From contig NZ_LT574836.1 of NCBI RefSeq assembly GCF_900086725.1, positions 1-64,000 of the forward strand: DNA of 64,000 nucleotides, written 5' to 3'. A program made the position numbers and the translations under genes. The notes under the pieces are model-generated. The model did not search any database and was not told the DNA's origin. It saw nothing but the letters and a program-made list of their open reading frames with translations. Below are positions 1-7,658 of the stretch, piece after piece. Source of the DNA: Bariatricus massiliensis (GTDB lineage: Bacteria > Bacillota > Clostridia > Lachnospirales > Lachnospiraceae). Within the stretch, counting starts at the first letter, position 1. Every line of letters begins with the position of its first letter.

Positions 1-119
1 AAGATGAGATATCCCTACGAAAGTAGTAAGACCCCTTGAAGACGACAAGGTAGATAGGGCAGAGGTGGAAGTGCAGCAATGTACGGAGCTGACTGTCACT
101 AATCGGTCGAGGGCATAAC
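1..119 (+). rRNA. 23S rRNA, 3' end (partial)
   Basis: The first ~119 bases match the conserved 3' end of bacterial 23S rRNA. They include the CCTTGAAGACGACAAGG helix near 35-51, the GGTAGATAGGGC stretch, and the closing AATCGGTCGAGGGCATAACC segment near 101-120. The 5' part lies outside the window. The exact mature 3' end is uncertain by a few bases. No 5S rRNA sequence follows before the terminator at 225-253. Confidence 0.93.
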
Positions 120-224
120 CAAGAGGTAGGAAGGGAAAAATGGATGGAATGATTAGATTTGTATGCGGTTTTGAGGGTACACCGAAAGCAACTTAGTGAA
201 TATACAATATAATAGACAGACTAG

Positions 225-253
225 CCTGTGGACTTTTTGTTCACAGGTTTTTT
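225..253 (+). terminator. Rho-independent terminator of the rRNA operon
   Basis: CCTGTG (225-230) pairs with CACAGG (242-247) and is followed directly by six T (248-253). It sits about 105 bases after the 23S end and just before the MerR-like gene, so it most likely ends the rRNA operon. Confidence 0.8.
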
Positions 254-276
254 AATAACACAGATGGAGAACGGAT

Positions 277-645
277 ATGCAGGAGAAGAGGTATACGGTC
301 GGCGAGGTGAGCAAGATTACGGGGGTATCGAAGGATACCTTGCGGTTTTATGATAAAATTGACTTGTTTAAGCCATCCTTTGTGGACGAAAATAATGGTT
401 ACCGATACTATACATATGACCAATTTTGGAAAATAGATATCATTGTTTGCTGCCGTAAGCTAAATATTTCCACTCAGAAAATCCGGGAGATTCTGTCTTC
501 TGAGGATAATGACATTGTCGTCAAGTTAATGAAAGAGCACCAAAAGGAGGCTCTGGATTTAAGTAATTATTTTAAACATGTGGCGGAGGACATCGAATGG
601 TATGTGAAGCAGCACAGTCAAATATGTCAAGCGGAGCTGCACTAG
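277..645 (+). CDS. MerR-family regulator, N-terminal half (broken gene)
   Basis: This 122-residue product carries a typical MerR DNA-binding domain: a YTVGEVSKITGVSKDTLRFYDK helix-turn-helix region at residues 6-27, then the NGYRYYTYDQ wing near residues 40-49, then the start of the dimerisation helix (about 85-115). It ends at TAG (643-645). Reading on in the same frame gives a GyrI/BmrR-like ligand-binding domain (655-1107), so the ancestral gene was almost certainly one protein of about 276 residues interrupted by a single stop codon. It lies just after the rRNA terminator and upstream of an ornithine-cyclodeaminase-family gene, a possible target. Whether the half protein still binds DNA is unknown. 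MerR assignment is firm; functional state is inference. Confidence 0.8.
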   Translation: MQEKRYTVGEVSKITGVSKDTLRFYDKIDLFKPSFVDENNGYRYYTYDQFWKIDIIVCCRKLNISTQKIREILSSEDNDIVVKLMKEHQKEALDLSNYFKHVAEDIEWYVKQHSQICQAELH

Positions 646-654
646 GCGGTAAAG

Positions 655-1107
655 GTGAAAAAGCTTCCTAAAAAGACTGTTATTTATGGAAAAAATACGC
701 AGGACGCACGGGCATATCATTTGAAACTTCAAGAGATATGTCGTGACGCTATTCACCATAATGATTCTATCAGACGGAATTATGGCTTTATCCTTGACTA
801 TAACCAGATCAGCCAAAATAAGTTTGTAAAACAAGGAGAGTACATAGAATTACCAGAGAGCGCACTTGCCTATGTGGATACGGAGTATGTTGTCACATTA
901 CCAGAAGGGTATTATGCCTGTTATATGACTCATGTTGTTCAGGATTCTGCGGATTTTACTGCGCTGCTCCAGTGGCTGCAGGAACATAAAATCAAGCCTC
1001 AATTCGTTGTAGCCGATGAAGTGGGGCTGCAGCTCTTTGAGTATCTTGAACATGGATATCCTTGTGAGGTAAAAGTTTTTTTAGGGGAAACGATGAAATG
1101 TGATTGA
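655..1107 (+). CDS. GyrI/BmrR-like effector-binding domain, C-terminal half of the broken MerR gene
   Basis: This 150-residue open frame starts with GTG nine bases after the TAG of the upstream MerR half and is in the same frame. Its content (a lysine-rich KKLPKKTVIYG entry strand, an EYVVTLPEGYYACYMTH strand pair, and an EYLEHGYPCEVKVFLGE end) fits the ligand-binding module normally fused to MerR-type multidrug sensors. No good ribosome binding site is seen (AAAGG abuts the GTG), so separate translation would be weak or coupled to the upstream stop. It is best read as the second part of a gene with a nonsense mutation, though readthrough or a two-piece protein cannot be excluded. Confidence 0.65.
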   Translation: MKKLPKKTVIYGKNTQDARAYHLKLQEICRDAIHHNDSIRRNYGFILDYNQISQNKFVKQGEYIELPESALAYVDTEYVVTLPEGYYACYMTHVVQDSADFTALLQWLQEHKIKPQFVVADEVGLQLFEYLEHGYPCEVKVFLGETMKCD

Positions 1108-1186
1108 CCTTGTAGTAACTCCAACCTTTATACTGAAATCAGAAAAGGAAACAGGATGCTGATTATAGTGTAAAGGAGGTTTTATT

Positions 1187-2239
1187 ATGTCTTACAGTGC
1201 GACGAAATTGCAAGTCGAGGCGTTTCAGAAGGAGCATGACGAGTTAGGGACGAAACTGAATTTAGGAAAAGAAGTTTTGTGGCTGACGCAGGAAGAGTGT
1301 ATCAAAGCGGGACCTAATGTGGAGGAAACCATTGAATTGATCAGGCAGGCGTTGGAGGCTCATGGGAAGAAGGAGTATGAGATGCCGGCTAAGATTGGGA
1401 TACATCCATTCTCTGATGTGTTCTTTCATGCGATGCCTGCGTATGTTCCCAACAATCTGGCCTGCGGCATGAAATGGATAGAATGTTTTCCGAGAAATCC
1501 GTCAGAGTACGATCTGCCCCAGACTACAGGCCTTCTGATACTGAATGATATTCTTACAGGGATACCGATTGCCGTTATGGATTCCGCATGGCTTACCGCA
1601 ATGAGAACGCCCGCGGTTACTGCTCTCGCGGCGGAAGCGCTCCATCCGGATGCAAAGACATTCGGAATGTTCGGCTGTGGTGTGCAGGGAATTGGGCATA
1701 TTAGATATATCACCAAAACTTTAAAGAACCTTGAGAAAATATTTATCTACGATGTCAATGATAAGAGCATGGAAAATTTGATAAGTGAGGTGTCAGAAGA
1801 AGTTTCCGTTCCTATTGTCAAAGCATCAGGGCCGGAAGAACTTGTGAAGAGCTGCGAGGTGATAAGCTCGGCCACAATTATCTTGCTGGGGCCTTTAAAG
1901 GTAGTGAAAAAAGAATGGGTCAGAAAAGGGCAGACGATATTACCGTGTGATTTGAATACATTTTGGGAGCCTGAAATCTGTAGAATGGCTGATAAGTATA
2001 TTGTGGACAGCATCGATGAGCATAAATTATTTGAGAACATGGGATATTTCCCGGACGGTCTGGCGGACATAACCTGTGAAACAGGAGAAGTGATTGCGGG
2101 GCTTCATGCGGGACGGACGAATGAAAATGAACTGATCGTCTGCAGCAATATCGGAATTTCAGTTAGTGATGTTATTATGGGGAAAGCAATATTAGACAGA
2201 GCATTTGAGATGGGGCTTGGAAGGAAAGTACCCCTATAG
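1187..2239 (+). CDS. Ornithine cyclodeaminase / mu-crystallin family dehydrogenase
   Basis: The 350-residue product belongs to the NAD(P)-dependent ornithine cyclodeaminase/mu-crystallin family. Members act on amino or imino acids (ornithine to proline, alanine dehydrogenation, ketimine reduction). Visible hallmarks are a substrate-side CGMKWIE motif near residue 90, the TAMRTPAVTALAAEAL segment near residues 137-152, a Rossmann dinucleotide loop GCGVQGIGH near 164-172, and a CDLNTFWEP segment near 254-262. Family length is about 320-350, so it looks complete. The start is supported by AAAGGAGG about 8 bases upstream. It stands alone between a broken MerR regulator and a terminator. The substrate cannot be told from sequence; ornithine is only one option. 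Confidence 0.85.
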   Translation: MSYSATKLQVEAFQKEHDELGTKLNLGKEVLWLTQEECIKAGPNVEETIELIRQALEAHGKKEYEMPAKIGIHPFSDVFFHAMPAYVPNNLACGMKWIECFPRNPSEYDLPQTTGLLILNDILTGIPIAVMDSAWLTAMRTPAVTALAAEALHPDAKTFGMFGCGVQGIGHIRYITKTLKNLEKIFIYDVNDKSMENLISEVSEEVSVPIVKASGPEELVKSCEVISSATIILLGPLKVVKKEWVRKGQTILPCDLNTFWEPEICRMADKYIVDSIDEHKLFENMGYFPDGLADITCETGEVIAGLHAGRTNENELIVCSNIGISVSDVIMGKAILDRAFEMGLGRKVPL

Positions 2240-2256
2240 TCAAACATAAGATTTTT

Positions 2257-2293
2257 GAGGGTAAAATCAACAAAATGATTTTACCCTCTTTTA
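2257..2293. terminator. Bidirectional Rho-independent terminator
   Basis: A 13-bp perfect stem (2257-2269 with 2276-2288, GAGGGTAAAATCA) has a 6-base loop and is followed by T-rich sequence on the + strand and A-rich sequence on the other side. It separates the cyclodeaminase gene from the convergent polysaccharide deacetylase gene and can serve both. Confidence 0.85.
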
Positions 2294-2296
2294 TTT

Positions 2297-3112
2297 CTAT
2301 TCAGAAGTCAGTTGATCAAGAGACTTGAAAGTATATCCCATTTCCTCCCATTTGGTGAGTAGTTCATCAAGAATTGCAGCGTTTGTGGAAGAGGTGCTGT
2401 GGAGAAGTACAATAGCTCCGGGATGAATACGGGTCAGCAGCTTGTCGAAGGCTTCTTCTTTGCTGGGCTGGTTATCTTGATACCAATCCACATAGGCAAG
2501 GCTCCAAAAAAATGTTTTATAGCCTAACTCCTGAGCCATTTTTAAATTATTTTCACTGTATTTTCCTTGAGGAGGACGGTAGTATTTAACCATTTCCTGC
2601 CCGGTAGTTTCCTTATACATCTTTTCTACAGATTGGACTTCCTCGGCAAAAGCTTCTTTTGTAGAAATCTGCGACATATCCTTGTGGTGATTCGTATGAT
2701 TTCCAACAGTATGCCCCTCCGCAGCCATTTGTTTAATCAAGTCTGGATTCTCGGAGAGAAATGTACCAACGACAAAAAAAGTGGCAGGTACTTTATGCTT
2801 TTTGAGGGCCTCCAAAATGGGGGCAGTATTGCCATTTTCATAACCGCAGTCAAAGGTAAGATACAGAACTTTCTCCTCGGTATCCTCGGCGTAATATGCG
2901 TCATATTTCTTTAACTCCTCGAATGTAGCGTTAGCTACAGGAGGCTGCCCTTCGTCTTGAAAACTTAAGCCCCAGTTACCTTCGGCTGAAGTCATAACTG
3001 TTTCTGGCGCAATCTTTTCTTCAACACGCCCAGCTATATCACCTGCTAAAAAGGCCAGAGCAAAGACAAAGGCAACGGTGAGAATCTTTTTGATACGGGA
3101 TTTGGGTATCAT
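2297..3112 (-). CDS. Polysaccharide deacetylase (PdaA-like), membrane-anchored or secreted
   Basis: The 271-residue product has a short basic N-terminus and a hydrophobic segment (about residues 9-24), which fits a signal peptide or anchor. A NodB-homology carbohydrate esterase 4 domain follows (about 80-265). Motifs seen are LTFDCGYENG (metal/catalytic Asp pair region), GNHTNHH (metal histidines), YYRPPQGKYS (active-site Arg/Pro motif) and a late LLHS motif. The layout resembles PdaA, a peptidoglycan N-acetylmuramic acid deacetylase of Gram-positives; the exact glycan is not provable here. The open frame extends upstream to 3358, but that stretch is not protein-like. The ATG at 3112 has a GGAG site about 7 bases upstream, so it was chosen. 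It acts outside the membrane on the cell wall. Confidence 0.87.
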   Translation of the reverse strand: MIPKSRIKKILTVAFVFALAFLAGDIAGRVEEKIAPETVMTSAEGNWGLSFQDEGQPPVANATFEELKKYDAYYAEDTEEKVLYLTFDCGYENGNTAPILEALKKHKVPATFFVVGTFLSENPDLIKQMAAEGHTVGNHTNHHKDMSQISTKEAFAEEVQSVEKMYKETTGQEMVKYYRPPQGKYSENNLKMAQELGYKTFFWSLAYVDWYQDNQPSKEEAFDKLLTRIHPGAIVLLHSTSSTNAAILDELLTKWEEMGYTFKSLDQLTSE

Positions 3113-3333
3113 AAGCGCTCCATTTATGTACATAGTCTTTATAAATACTATGCATCTTTTCGGCCTGTTAAAACTAAAAATTCCCCCTTTAAAACAAAAG
3201 ATTTTACATTTCCTACAAAATCTATTGCTCAGTTGTAAAAAATATATAAAATATAGATATAAACAGAACATATCCGGCCGGAATATGAGAGCAGAGTTCA
3301 AGAAAAAGGAATTAGGAAAAGGGGAAAGAAAAA

Positions 3334-4581
3334 GTGGAAAAAAAGAAAAAATTGTCAATATCCCTCACGACCCAGATACTTATAGCGACAGTAGGAGGTA
3401 TTGTATTCGGTGCTGTTGTAGGTCCATGGGCTTCAAATTTAAAATTTATCGGTGATATCTTTATCCGGTTGATTCAAATGTCTGTTATTTTGCTGGTTAT
3501 GTCTGCTGTCGCGGCGGCTGTAGGAAGTGGAGACGGACAGGATGTAGGAAAGATGGGATTCCATACTTTCAAATGGATTATTTTCTTTACTATTATTTCT
3601 GCAAGCTTAGGTATACTTTTATCGATGCTGGTACGGCCGGGCGTTGGAATACAGATCGCAAGTGCCGAAGAGATTGCGAAGGCCACGGTAGAATCTACGT
3701 CTCTGCAGGATACGGTATTAGGATTTGTATCTACAAACATTATAGGCTCTATGGCTGACAGCGCTATGGTGCCCTGCATCGTCTTTGCATTATTCTTTGG
3801 TGTGGCTATGGGTGCGTATACAAGACAGAGCGGCAACCGGAATATGGTAGAGTGGGTGACTGGCTTTAACTCAATTATCACGAACATAATTAAAACGGTC
3901 ATGAACATAGCGCCAATCGGTATTTTTTGTCTTCTGGCAGACGTTGCCGGCTCCACCGGATTTAAAGTCATTATACCAATGATGAAGTTCTTAGGCGTAC
4001 TTTTTATAGGCGATGTCATTCAGTTCCTTATTTATGGGCCTTTGACAGCCACTTTATGTAAAGTGAATCCAGCAAAGATGCCTAAGAAGTTCGCAAAGAT
4101 GTCAATGATGGCTGTCACTACCACGTCAGGCGCGATTTGCCTGCCTACAAAGATGGAAGATGCGGTTACAAAATTCGGTGTGAGCCGTAAGGTGGCTGAT
4201 TTTACTGGGCCCATCACCATGTCCATGAACAGTTGTGGCGCTGCAATGTGTTATGTCGTTGCAATTTTCTTTATGGCACAGTCCACAGGTATTAACTTGA
4301 CAATCTATCAGATGGGGATGGCAATTCTCCTTTCCTGCCTCATGTGCATGGGAACCATCGTAGTGCCCGGCGGTTCTGTGATTGTATATACGTTTTTGGC
4401 TTCATCACTGGGGCTGCCGCTGGAAAGCATAGCTATATTGATTGGTATCGACTGGTTCTCAGGGATGTTCCGTACATTGATGAATGTAGACGTGGATGTC
4501 ATGGTCGGAATGCTGGTTGCAAACAAACTGGGTGAACTTGACCGTGATGTCTATAATGGTAAAAAAGAAGTTACATATTAA
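3334..4581 (+). CDS. Dicarboxylate/amino acid:cation symporter (DAACS family)
   Basis: The 415-residue product is a multi-pass membrane protein of the sodium- or proton-coupled glutamate/aspartate/serine-threonine/dicarboxylate symporter family. After a lysine-rich cytoplasmic start there are hydrophobic helices through residue ~395. A serine/threonine-rich re-entrant loop (AVTTTSGAICLPTK, about residues 264-277) and the transmembrane segment with NSCGAAM (about 301-307, the NMDGT-equivalent position) mark the family. The start is GTG with an AAAAGGGGA site upstream. It is followed by a LytS/LytTR sensor pair in the same direction; transporters of small organic acids or peptides are often controlled by adjacent LytTR systems, so this may be a target. 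Substrate is undetermined. Confidence 0.88.
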   Translation: MEKKKKLSISLTTQILIATVGGIVFGAVVGPWASNLKFIGDIFIRLIQMSVILLVMSAVAAAVGSGDGQDVGKMGFHTFKWIIFFTIISASLGILLSMLVRPGVGIQIASAEEIAKATVESTSLQDTVLGFVSTNIIGSMADSAMVPCIVFALFFGVAMGAYTRQSGNRNMVEWVTGFNSIITNIIKTVMNIAPIGIFCLLADVAGSTGFKVIIPMMKFLGVLFIGDVIQFLIYGPLTATLCKVNPAKMPKKFAKMSMMAVTTTSGAICLPTKMEDAVTKFGVSRKVADFTGPITMSMNSCGAAMCYVVAIFFMAQSTGINLTIYQMGMAILLSCLMCMGTIVVPGGSVIVYTFLASSLGLPLESIAILIGIDWFSGMFRTLMNVDVDVMVGMLVANKLGELDRDVYNGKKEVTY

Positions 4582-4634
4582 AATATTTGAATTAATGTAT
4601 GTCGACGTGAAAAAAATCATACAAAGCCTTGTGG

Positions 4635-4665
4635 CCTCCGGTATATCTCTGGGATGTACCGGGGG
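4635..4665 (+). terminator. Probable terminator or processing hairpin after the symporter gene
   Basis: CCTCCGGTATATC (4635-4647) can pair over 13 positions, with some G-U pairs, to the segment starting GGATGTACC (4652-4665). The downstream sequence is only moderately T-rich, so termination may be partial. Confidence 0.45.
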
Positions 4666-4678
4666 CTGCACATGTTTC

Positions 4679-4707
4679 TTGTCCCTTTATTTAAGATGTG
4701 CTATGAT
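4679..4707 (+). promoter_or_regulatory. Sigma-A-type promoter for the lytS/lytTR pair
   Basis: TTGTCC (4679-4684) and TATGAT (4702-4707) are separated by 17 bp, about 55 bases upstream of the LytS-like start codon. Both boxes are close to consensus. Confidence 0.55.
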
Positions 4708-4760
4708 AGATTTACAAAAGTTATCTTTGGTACAGTGAGGGCGGAGCAGAGAGGAAGTTT

Positions 4761-6446
4761 ATGCAAGCAGATAATTTGGTATTTCAACTGATATTAAATA
4801 TTGGGCTGTTGGCGCTTGTGGCCAATCTCCTTTCTAAATTAAGGATTATCCAGAATATCATCCTGCAGGAGCGCAGAAGTGTCAAGAGTCAGGCGCTTTT
4901 ATCACTGGTGTTTGCCGGAATTATTATATTGTCTACATATACAAGCATTGACATTGGAGGTTATAGCCTGAACACCCGGGTAATCGGGGCCATGGCGGCC
5001 GGAGTACTGGGTGGTCCTATTATAGGTTTGTACGCTTCTTTTTTGAGCGCTATCTATGTTTATTTTTTTTCACAGCCTCAGATGTTCGCGATGGCTTCCG
5101 CATTTTCCACTGTTTTGTTTGGATTGCTGGGGGGAGGTTTTTATCCCTATTTTCAACGGGGCAAATGGAAGTACCGGGATTTGTTTCTCTTGACGTGTTT
5201 TGCTGAAATCTGTGATATGATTGCCCTGCTAAGGCTCTCCTCTCCGTTTGACATTGCATTGAATACGGTGCTGGAGATTGCGGCTCCTATGATTTTGCTC
5301 AACTCAATCGGGATATTGATATTCATCTCCAGTTTTAATAATGTGTTTATTTTACAGGATATAGAGAGCAGCCGGCAGCTTCAGCAGGCTTCTGAGCTGT
5401 CTAGAAAATGCCTTCCATTACTGAGCCATGGGTTTCACGAAGGGGAGGACATGCATGAGCTGGCCTCGGTTATATTGAGAGAGACCGACTGGATGGGGGT
5501 CATGCTTACTGACAGAACAAAGATTTTAGAATGGCAGCAGAAGGGAATCGAATATCAGCCGGAAGATTTGACCCGGATTCCCAGAGTCGGGAAAGATGCT
5601 ATGCGGGCCGGTGAGCTGATGACGATGTACCATGTGCCTAAGAGCAGTTCTTGGTACGAGTGGATGAAGGAATATTCTATGGTCGCCGCTCCGTTCATGC
5701 TGAAAGAACAGGCGGTTGGATGCTTGATTGTGTGGATGAAAAAGACGTGGGTCTTCCGGACAAGTGAATTGGAACTGCTCCAGCATGTCGTCACATTAGG
5801 CTCCTATCAGATTGCCATGGCAGAGCTGGAGCACCAGAAAGCTATGTGGCAGCAGGCAGAATTAAAGGCCCTACAATTTCAGATTAATCCTCATTTTCTG
5901 TTTAACGCACTTAATACTATTTCCAGCGTATGCAGGGAGGACTCGGAACGTGCCAGAGAGCTGCTGGTAATTTTGGCCAATTATTTCCGCTATAATCTGG
6001 ATGGGACGACGGGCATGGTGCCGATGGAAGAAGAAATACGGCATGTAAGAGATTACCTTGCGCTGGAGAAGGGGCGATTTGAAGAAAAGCTGGAAGTAAC
6101 TTACGAGCTGCCGCCCCAAATGGATATTCTGATTCCCACTTTGATTTTGCAGCCTGTCGTGGAAAACGCGGTAAAGTATGGCATTAATCATGAAGGGCGC
6201 CGAATCGTCAAAATAAAGGTGGAAGAAAACAAAGAAAAATTTGTAGTCAGTATCAGCGACAAAGGAAAGGGATTTCCGCCGAATGTGATTCAAGCATTAG
6301 AATCGGGAGAGAGCATGGGGAAGAGCGTAGGATTGAATAACGTGTATAAGCGAATGGAAAGTATCTATGGAGATGACTGTAGACCAAGGATAATTAGTTC
6401 TGACAAAGGAAGCTGTGTGCAGCTTACTTTCAAGAAAGGATGTTGA
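4761..6446 (+). CDS. LytS-family sensor histidine kinase
   Basis: The 561-residue protein has an N-terminal block of about six transmembrane helices (residues ~5-195, 5TM-5TMR-LYT type, with a TRVIGAMAAGVLGGPIIGLYASF signature). A GAF-like sensor segment follows (~215-355). The kinase core has FQINPHFLFNALNTI with the phospho-accepting His at residue 378, and a C-terminal ATPase domain (~455-560) with VENAVKYGI and DKGKGFP. This order is diagnostic of LytS/YpdA kinases. It is followed 4 bases later by its response regulator. LytS-type proteins sense small metabolites or membrane state; the signal here is unknown. The symporter gene upstream is a possible regulated partner. Confidence 0.92.
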   Translation: MQADNLVFQLILNIGLLALVANLLSKLRIIQNIILQERRSVKSQALLSLVFAGIIILSTYTSIDIGGYSLNTRVIGAMAAGVLGGPIIGLYASFLSAIYVYFFSQPQMFAMASAFSTVLFGLLGGGFYPYFQRGKWKYRDLFLLTCFAEICDMIALLRLSSPFDIALNTVLEIAAPMILLNSIGILIFISSFNNVFILQDIESSRQLQQASELSRKCLPLLSHGFHEGEDMHELASVILRETDWMGVMLTDRTKILEWQQKGIEYQPEDLTRIPRVGKDAMRAGELMTMYHVPKSSSWYEWMKEYSMVAAPFMLKEQAVGCLIVWMKKTWVFRTSELELLQHVVTLGSYQIAMAELEHQKAMWQQAELKALQFQINPHFLFNALNTISSVCREDSERARELLVILANYFRYNLDGTTGMVPMEEEIRHVRDYLALEKGRFEEKLEVTYELPPQMDILIPTLILQPVVENAVKYGINHEGRRIVKIKVEENKEKFVVSISDKGKGFPPNVIQALESGESMGKSVGLNNVYKRMESIYGDDCRPRIISSDKGSCVQLTFKKGC

Positions 6447-6450
6447 AACT

Positions 6451-7176
6451 ATGGCTGTGAGGATAGGGATTATCGATGATGAAAGACCGGCGAGAAGTGA
6501 GCTCAGACACCAGCTAAAGGAGCTATTGCCGGAGGCTGTAATCGAGGAGGGGGACTCAGGCGCAGCGGCATTGGAACTTGCGGGAGAAGCTAAGTTCGAT
6601 CTTTTTTTTCTGGATATAAATCTGGGCGATATCAATGGCACACTTCTGGTGAATGCACTGAAAAACATGAGACCGAAGATGAAAATCATCTTCGTGACGG
6701 CATATTCTGAGTATGCTGTTAAAGCTTTTGAGCTTGGTGTGGAAGATTACATATTAAAGCCCTATGACAAAGAACGCTTAAAAAAAGTCCTTAGAAGATT
6801 ACATATGGAGTTCGCCAAAGAACAAGACAAAGATAACGGGCTGCTGAAACGCATCGCGATTAATTGCGAAGGGAAAACAATATTTGAAGAAGTTGACAAT
6901 ATTATATTTGTGGAGACTTACAATAGAGGATGCATTATCCACACAAAAGAAAAAGAATATTTTGAAGGCAAAAATATAGGAGAATTTGAAAAGAAACTGC
7001 CGGAAGAAAAATTTTTCAGGTGTCATAAAAGCTATCTTATTAATCTCGAAAAAGTAAGAGAAGTTTTTCCGTGGAGAAACAATAGCCTAGGGCTTAAACT
7101 GGAAGGATATGACAAAGATATCCTGCCGGTTGGAAGAGAGAAGACAAAAGTACTCCGCCAGCTGCTCGGAGGGTAG
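6451..7176 (+). CDS. LytTR-family response regulator
   Basis: The 241-residue product has an N-terminal receiver domain (residues ~3-118; acidic pocket IIDDE at 7-11, phospho-acceptor Asp55 in FLDINLG, TAYSEYAVKAFE, and Lys in ILKPYD). A C-terminal LytTR DNA-binding domain follows (~138-238), with the FFRCHKSYLINLEKV motif typical of the family. The frame is open to 6415, but the ATG at 6451 was chosen because it begins directly with the receiver fold and has AAAGGA (6435-6440) ten bases upstream. It lies 4 bases after the LytS-like kinase and is surely its partner. It has no terminator of its own; the trp promoter follows. Confidence 0.92.
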   Translation: MAVRIGIIDDERPARSELRHQLKELLPEAVIEEGDSGAAALELAGEAKFDLFFLDINLGDINGTLLVNALKNMRPKMKIIFVTAYSEYAVKAFELGVEDYILKPYDKERLKKVLRRLHMEFAKEQDKDNGLLKRIAINCEGKTIFEEVDNIIFVETYNRGCIIHTKEKEYFEGKNIGEFEKKLPEEKFFRCHKSYLINLEKVREVFPWRNNSLGLKLEGYDKDILPVGREKTKVLRQLLGG

Positions 7177-7202
7177 GATTACAAGAACTTCTAAATTTAG
7201 GG

Positions 7203-7231
7203 TTGACATTTAAAAAAAATGAGCATATACT
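7203..7231 (+). promoter_or_regulatory. trp operon promoter
   Basis: TTGACA (7203-7208) and TATACT (7226-7231) are 17 bp apart, a near-consensus housekeeping promoter placing the transcript start near 7238, at the beginning of the T-box leader. Confidence 0.8.
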
Positions 7232-7239
7232 ATAGAACA

Positions 7240-7530
7240 TCAAAGTGATAAACCGATGAACAAGAGAAGTAAGTAGAGATATTTATTCACAGAGAGCTGC
7301 AGGTGGTGTGATTGCAGTAATAACAGTTTTTACCGAATGGACTTGTGAGGGCAGCTTGAAACTGAGCATTCAGGAGTAGACGCTGACGGGATTCTCGCCC
7401 GTTACCAAGGAGATGTGTATGTCAGTACATAAAAGAGCGGTCGATATAATCGGCAATTTGGGTGGTACCGCAGAAGTAGATTACAAAGCTTTTGTCCCTT
7501 TCAACAAGAAAGGGGCAGAAGCTTTCTTTG
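7240..7530 (+). promoter_or_regulatory. Tryptophan T-box leader (tRNA-Trp sensing attenuator)
   Basis: The leader carries the AGAGAGCTG stem I start near 7291. A specifier bulge GAATGGACTT has the triplet TGG (Trp) at 7338-7340. The conserved T-box TGGGTGGTACCGC is at 7459-7471. A terminator hairpin follows, with arms of about 17 bases (7485-7501 with 7508-7525). In this class of riboswitch, uncharged tRNA pairs with the specifier and the T-box and prevents the terminator from forming. The Trp codon in the specifier matches the operon behind it. A tRNA-Trp gene lies just beyond the operon at 14849-14919. Confidence 0.93.
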
Positions 7531-7540
7531 CGTGCAGGAA

Positions 7541-7600
7541 CTGAGCCGTGCGCCATCTTCGAAAAGACGGAAGCGGAATCGAGGTGCGTGCGCACGGCGG
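7541..7600 (+). repeat. Intergenic palindromic repeat, copy 1 (in the trp leader)
   Basis: GCCGTGCGC (7545-7553) pairs with GCGCACGGC (7590-7598), enclosing a core GAAGCGGAATCGAGGTG at 7570-7586. The same 17-base core recurs at 54424-54440 in another intergenic region, also with flanking sequence that can fold. It lies between the T-box terminator and trpE, so it would be part of every read-through mRNA. This looks like a dispersed REP-like element rather than part of the T-box. Confidence 0.55.
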
Positions 7601-7658
7601 ATGTCTCTTTTACATACACGAAGCAATATAAACATGAAAGCAGCAGGAGGACGAAAGT

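Noticed and set aside
120..224. Possible 5S rRNA after the 23S end
   Set aside because: No conserved 5S segments are present and the space is too short.
3113..3333. LytTR binding repeats upstream of the symporter gene
   Set aside because: Candidate half-sites did not match the known pattern or spacing well enough.
3113..3358. N-terminal extension of the polysaccharide deacetylase open frame
   Set aside because: The stretch is Phe/Leu-rich without family likeness, overlaps the start of the symporter gene on the other strand, and the ATG at 3112 has its own good ribosome site.
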